The notes below the pieces were generated by a model. It made no database searches. It was not told the DNA's origin and was given only the letters and a program-made list of their open reading frames with translations. A program made the position numbers and the translations under genes. Below, one piece after another: positions 60,290-64,000 of a stretch of 64,000 nucleotides of DNA. Every line of letters begins with the position of its first letter. Positions within the stretch are counted from its first letter, which is position 1. Source of the stretch: Trichosphaerium sp. ATCC 40318. Its lineage: Eukaryota; Discosea; Flabellinia; Trichosidae. The stretch lies in assembly GCA_038496445.1 (NCBI GenBank), contig JALMLS010000270.1, positions 1 to 64,000 on the forward strand, written 5' to 3'.

Positions 60290-60906
60290 CGCTTAGTTTA
60301 GCTCACCCAATCGTGCTTTAGCGAATACACAAATTTTACGTTTAGCGAACAAGCTTAAGTATTCTAAGGACCACAACGGTTCGTTCAAAAGTCACACTAA
60401 AGTGTGTAGCCACCGCAAGAGCATACACATCGTGGGTAGTGTAATTGATAAGGGCTGGAAGGTTTTTGTGACAGCAGACCGTTTGGACTGGATATGAACC
60501 GGTTTTTTCGTTTCACTCCGTAACCGGTATTATGATAATCAGCCACAACCGTATATTCTCAAAAATGCCCTCAACGGTATAATACTAATTAGCCAAAATC
60601 GGCCAGATCGGATGTGACCAGCCATAGATTTTTTACGTGACCTCATCTGGTTCTGGACATTTTGATCCAAGCTTGGAACTGACCAGGAAGGCTGTATTTG
60701 TGGTATATCCACCTAACGGTCGGATCGGTATTTCTGCCATCTCTATGCGGTTTAGAGTGAAGCGACGTTCAGAGTACAGGCCAGGTTAGATTGATTTCAT
60801 TCCTAGAATGAATCTAGATTGAAATATCACGTAATTCTAAATCAATCACATCTATATCAATCTATATTAGATTGAACTGTTCTAATCATAATTTTAATAC
60901 ACCAAC
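60290..60906. promoter_or_regulatory. Divergent intergenic region with repeated ATTGA motifs
   Basis: About 617 bases between C2-RhoGAP and the Cys-rich gene. From 60785 to 60895 the hexamer GATTGA/TCAATC recurs at least six times, including TAGATTGA in both orientations and the palindrome AATCTAGATT. Nearby, ACCGGTT and TAACCGGT repeat around 60500-60530. It could be a promoter with clustered factor sites. No gene seen. Confidence 0.4.
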
Positions 60907-61663
60907 ATGAACAACAACGCAAGCAAAGCAATAAATATCAATCGCACTTCTCCTCATATCAATTGCCCATTCACAATACACAAAACAAACACCAAACGGG
61001 AGCCACAAATGCAAAATTGTGAATGCTGTTGCGAAAAAACAAACGCGGACACGAACTGCTTATATCAATGCTATAAAGAAGTACCATCTTCAGTTGTTGA
61101 CGAGGTAACCATGTTACCAGCACCTATTGAAACTATGCCTATTGAAGGATGTCACTTTATTTCATGGGACATTCGTAACTGGTTGCATCACGACAAAGCT
61201 TGTGAACAGTATTCTATTCTGAATTCCAACGTAGAATATAAAAAAGGTAAATATCAATCATAACTTGCTCGCTTTTACTTATATAGTGGTAGATACAGGC
61301 TGTCATATATTGACTGATCATACTGATATAGAGGACGTAGATGGCCATAAATATGTTAAATTCGTTGGCGCACGTTTCAATCTACTTTATTTCGTAAAGT
61401 ACGGCAAAGAAGAAACGGCTATTTATGACAAAAACGAGAGTGGCGATTACGTATGGTGGCCTGGCGTACAACGACACTGCCTTTGTGGAACTCACTTATG
61501 CGGGCAGCTGGACTGTTTAAACTGTGGTCACATGCATTTTGAACCTCAATCAATCAACAAAGAGCGAAGGACATGCACTCAAGCTGGTAAGTGCACGGGA
61601 GATCATTATTACACCTACCCAGATGGTAGGCGCGTGAGATGCCCGGATTGCATACTAAAATAA
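60907..61663 (+). CDS. Cysteine/histidine-rich protein, unknown
   Basis: Two exons joined across a 43-base intron (donor GTAAAT, acceptor ATAG) that keeps the frame. Exon 1 starts MNNNASKAININRTSPHINC and has CECCCEKTNADTNCLYQCY. Exon 2 reads VVDTGCHILTDHTDIEDVDG, YVKFVGARFNLLYFVKYGKE and WWPGVQRHCLCGTHLCGQLD, then CLNCGHMHF and RVRCPDCIL, ending LK. Paired C-x-C, C-x-x-C and H-C spacings suggest one or two zinc-binding modules. There is no signal peptide. Family not recognised. Confidence 0.65.
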
Positions 61664-62126
61664 ATTTGTTTCACGATTACAAGGCCGTTTTGTTTCCCTC
61701 TTGTAGTTGAAAACTCCTCGCGGTTTGTAGTAAACCAAACGTAGATAGATACACTGCCTTGGTTAAATGTGACAGTTAACGCACTACCTTTACTCAAATC
61801 GCTACTACGACAGAACTCTAAGCTGAAATTAGCGTGTGGTACCGTCTTTGGCCTATCTCTTCCTTTTGGTTATTATTATTTCTTCAAAAAATGTCTCAAT
61901 AGCACTTCGTAAGCTCAATTAATAGTTCCACGATAACGCTGAGGTTACTCTTTCTCTACCAAAAGTCTCGGTTGCCATTACCGACTTCTATTCTCTACTA
62001 AGCTCCAGAGAGTATTAGTACAGTAGAGTCGAGATAAATTTTCCGCTATTTGAGTACTATTATCAGGCGAAATAAATAATTTGACTTTCATTTTTTTTCT
62101 AACATATTTCATCACTGTCTCAAAAA
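61664..62126. other. Intergenic
   Basis: No gene seen. Upstream region of ribosomal P2. Confidence 0.5.
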
Positions 62127-62797
62127 ATGCGTCACGTTGCTGCCTATTTACTTTGCGTTCTCGGAGGAAAGGAAAAACCATGTAAAGATGATGTAAAAGC
62201 TGTCATTACCGCAGCTGGTAAGATTAAACGCACAGGAAAATACTAATCTAGGCGTAAAGGAGGCGAAGCTGATGATGCTCAACTCGACAAACTGATCGCT
62301 GAACTTGGCAGCAAAAACATCGATGATGTACTCAAAGAGGGTCAAGAGGTAATATAAACGTTATTACAATATAAACGAGGCGAAAACAGAACTTTCAGTC
62401 TTATTTTTTGGGTTTTGCGTTGAATGCGTTGTATTCGCTGTTTTAGCGAAATGTGCGCTTACGCGCGACTAAAGAAGGAAACTATCCAAGTCGTGTACTA
62501 AAGGAATAATAGAAATTGAGCGCTCTTGGACCTATGTCAGGTGGTGGATCCGCCGGTGGCGCAGCCAAAACAGCAGATGCCGCTGAACCAGGTACAATTA
62601 CAGTTTTTTTTTCATGCAGTGAACCTTACCGTTTATTTCCTGCACAAAACGTATCTCCTCCTTCCACTACAATGATTTTGTACCCTTTCTTTGTTAACGA
62701 TTTAATAGAACCAGAAGAGGAGGAAGAAGAAGAATCCGAAGCCGATCTCGGCGGTGGTGGTCTCTTCGGTGGTTCCGACGATGATGACGACTGGTAA
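62127..62797 (+). CDS. RPLP2: 60S acidic ribosomal protein P2 with unusual C-terminus
   Basis: Stalk protein that recruits translation factors to the ribosome. ATG 62127 gives MRHVAAYLLCVLGGKEKPCK and DDVKAVITAAGGEADDAQLD, then KLIAELGSKNIDDVLKEGQE, the standard P2 dimerisation domain. An alanine/glycine hinge (GPMSGGGSAGGAAKTADAAE) is followed by an acidic run. Three introns, the first with a TACTAAT branch site. The C-terminus reads SEADLGGGGLFGGSDDDDDW instead of the near-universal DDDMGFGLFD, which contacts GTPase factors. The last exon is in frame with the acidic run, so the change is not a wrong splice as far as I can see. Confidence 0.9.
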
Positions 62798-63274
62798 ATT
62801 TTTAGATGGAGCGGTTTTTAATGCGCTTGTAAAAAAAAAACATAAAAATTACTGTAATTATCAACTTTGGTGTACATTGTGACAGTTGTTTACCACATGT
62901 GTCATTACCAGTGATGTGGAGCTATTTGGCTATGAGCCCTATATAGCCGGAGATGAGCTACTAAGCGTTTTGTTACGTGACGTAACGGTATGTGTAGATA
63001 CCGCGAAAAGTTAATCAAACGGTACAGCAGAGCGATCATTGCTTACTTTCCTAGTTTAGCGACTTTCTTGTTTTTTCGTTATGTCAGACTTTTTTTATAA
63101 ACACGAACAAGATATTCGTACAGATACTCACAGGAGTGCGGTACTTTTTTAAACCTAAAATGGACTATTGACTACAAATGACCCCGATTGTTGTGTAACG
63201 ATCGAATTCAGCCGGTGAAACTAGCAAGTGTCGAAATAATACGTTGAGAGTATTTAAGAGGGAAATTTAGAGCT
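62798..63274. other. Intergenic
   Basis: No gene seen. Upstream region of the secreted protein that follows. Confidence 0.5.
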
Positions 63275-64000
63275 ATGAAAGTTATCGTAGCACTAGCCTG
63301 CTTTGTTTTGCTCGCGTGCACTAACGCACAATGGCGTCTTCTTCAAAGCAGTGATACAAAGGCTCTATCCAGTGGTTCAATGGTGCAACTCGTTTTTTTA
63401 GCCTACAGTCTACTAAATAACTAACAATTGTAGACGCTGTTCCTTGAGAACAATTACGATATAGATTTGGCATTACTTATGGGCAATGACGGTACGAGCG
63501 TTATAGATAGCTCTGGTCTTGTTATTCTAGCAGATGACAACGGTACGGCAATAAAGAGTTCATTGAGTGCTTAATCGGCAACAATCAACAAACAGCTTTT
63601 TAACGCTACCAGGAACTATTAAATTCTCACAAACAACACCTCACAACCTTGCCTCCAGTTCTCCAATGCAAGACCATGTAGCAACTATGCACCCTGGCGC
63701 AAGTACGTATCAATCATTTACATCAATACTCTTTGCAACAATACGTATTGTTTTTTACGTAAAAAACGTTTATCGCTCGAAAAGGCGACTTCAAAGTCCA
63801 AAATTAATTAAGAGTGTTACGTAATGATCATCACTAATATACCCCTTCAGATCAACCTGTTTTTTCGAATAACATCCCTGTAAATAAGACTGGATTGGTG
63901 ACAGTCTTCGGTTATGATGGAACAGATTATATAGCTTCGCCACTCGTATTACTTCGTAATAGTTCAGGTACTAGCTTTCAAAAATGATTGACATGTTGAT
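63275..64000 (+). CDS. Secreted protein, 5' part, cut by window end
   Basis: ATG 63275 opens a strong signal peptide (MKVIVALACFVLLACTNAQW). It continues RLLQSSDTKALSSGSM, then after an intron TLFLENNYDIDLALLMGNDG with VIDSSGLVILADDNG. Later stretches, LPGTIKFSQTTPHNLASSSP and NIPVNKTGLVTVFGYDGTDY, appear in further exons, but the middle junction does not keep the frame in my reading. It has the look of a beta-rich extracellular protein. The 3' end lies outside the window. Confidence 0.5.

Overview
This is nuclear DNA of a microbial eukaryote. Almost every gene is cut by many short introns of about 40-140 bases, with donors usually GTAC(G) or GTAAG and branch sites like TACTAAC. The products are typical eukaryotic proteins: an APC/C subunit, twinfilin, a WASH-complex subunit, the exocyst subunit Exo84, an arrestin, Rab-like GTPases, a class I HDAC, RhoGAP, ribosomal P2 and an ERG2-type sterol isomerase. 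WASH complex, twinfilin, exocyst and ERG2 together suggest an early-branching fungus, a unicellular opisthokont relative or an amoeba-like protist. The sequence alone does not settle which. I see no transposase, reverse transcriptase, rRNA, convincing tRNA or CRISPR array.

Region 1 (1-19270) is a large inverted repeat. Arm 1 (1-7755) and arm 2 (11522-19270) are near-identical, flanking a unique spacer of about 3.8 kb. From outside in, each arm carries APC5, a divergent twinfilin gene, a small unknown gene, a broken F-box/MORN_2-repeat gene and an F-box/leucine-rich-repeat gene. The last two have no introns, unlike everything around them, and resemble families common in giant DNA viruses. The spacer holds one BAR-like gene. 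Arm 2 runs into the complete APC5. Arm 1 meets the window edge inside APC5 and has extra frameshifts in APC5 and in the LRR gene.

Region 2 (20.8-38.4 kb) is a compact gene row: a metallothionein-like gene with an 18-bp tandem repeat upstream, an unknown protein, a secreted DUF7482-like protein, a Q-rich two-TM protein, an arrestin, an atypical Rab-like GTPase, an HRDC + F-box fusion, an HDAC8-like deacetylase, a probable NDUFAF4-like factor and unknowns. Region 3 (38.9-48.3 kb) is a head-to-head pair, WASHC4/SWIP and Exo84, with a 134-bp shared promoter.

Region 4 (48.3-64 kb) has a coiled-coil protein, a second copy of the Rab-like gene with two oppositely oriented relics of the F-box/LRR family beside it, ERG2, a secreted GD-rich (RTX-like) protein with a decayed partial copy, a C2-RhoGAP, a Cys-rich protein, ribosomal P2 with an unusual tail, and the 5' part of a secreted protein cut by the window end. 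Exon boundaries were inferred by eye from GT..AG sites, reading-frame continuity and family resemblance, so ends are firmer than internal junctions.
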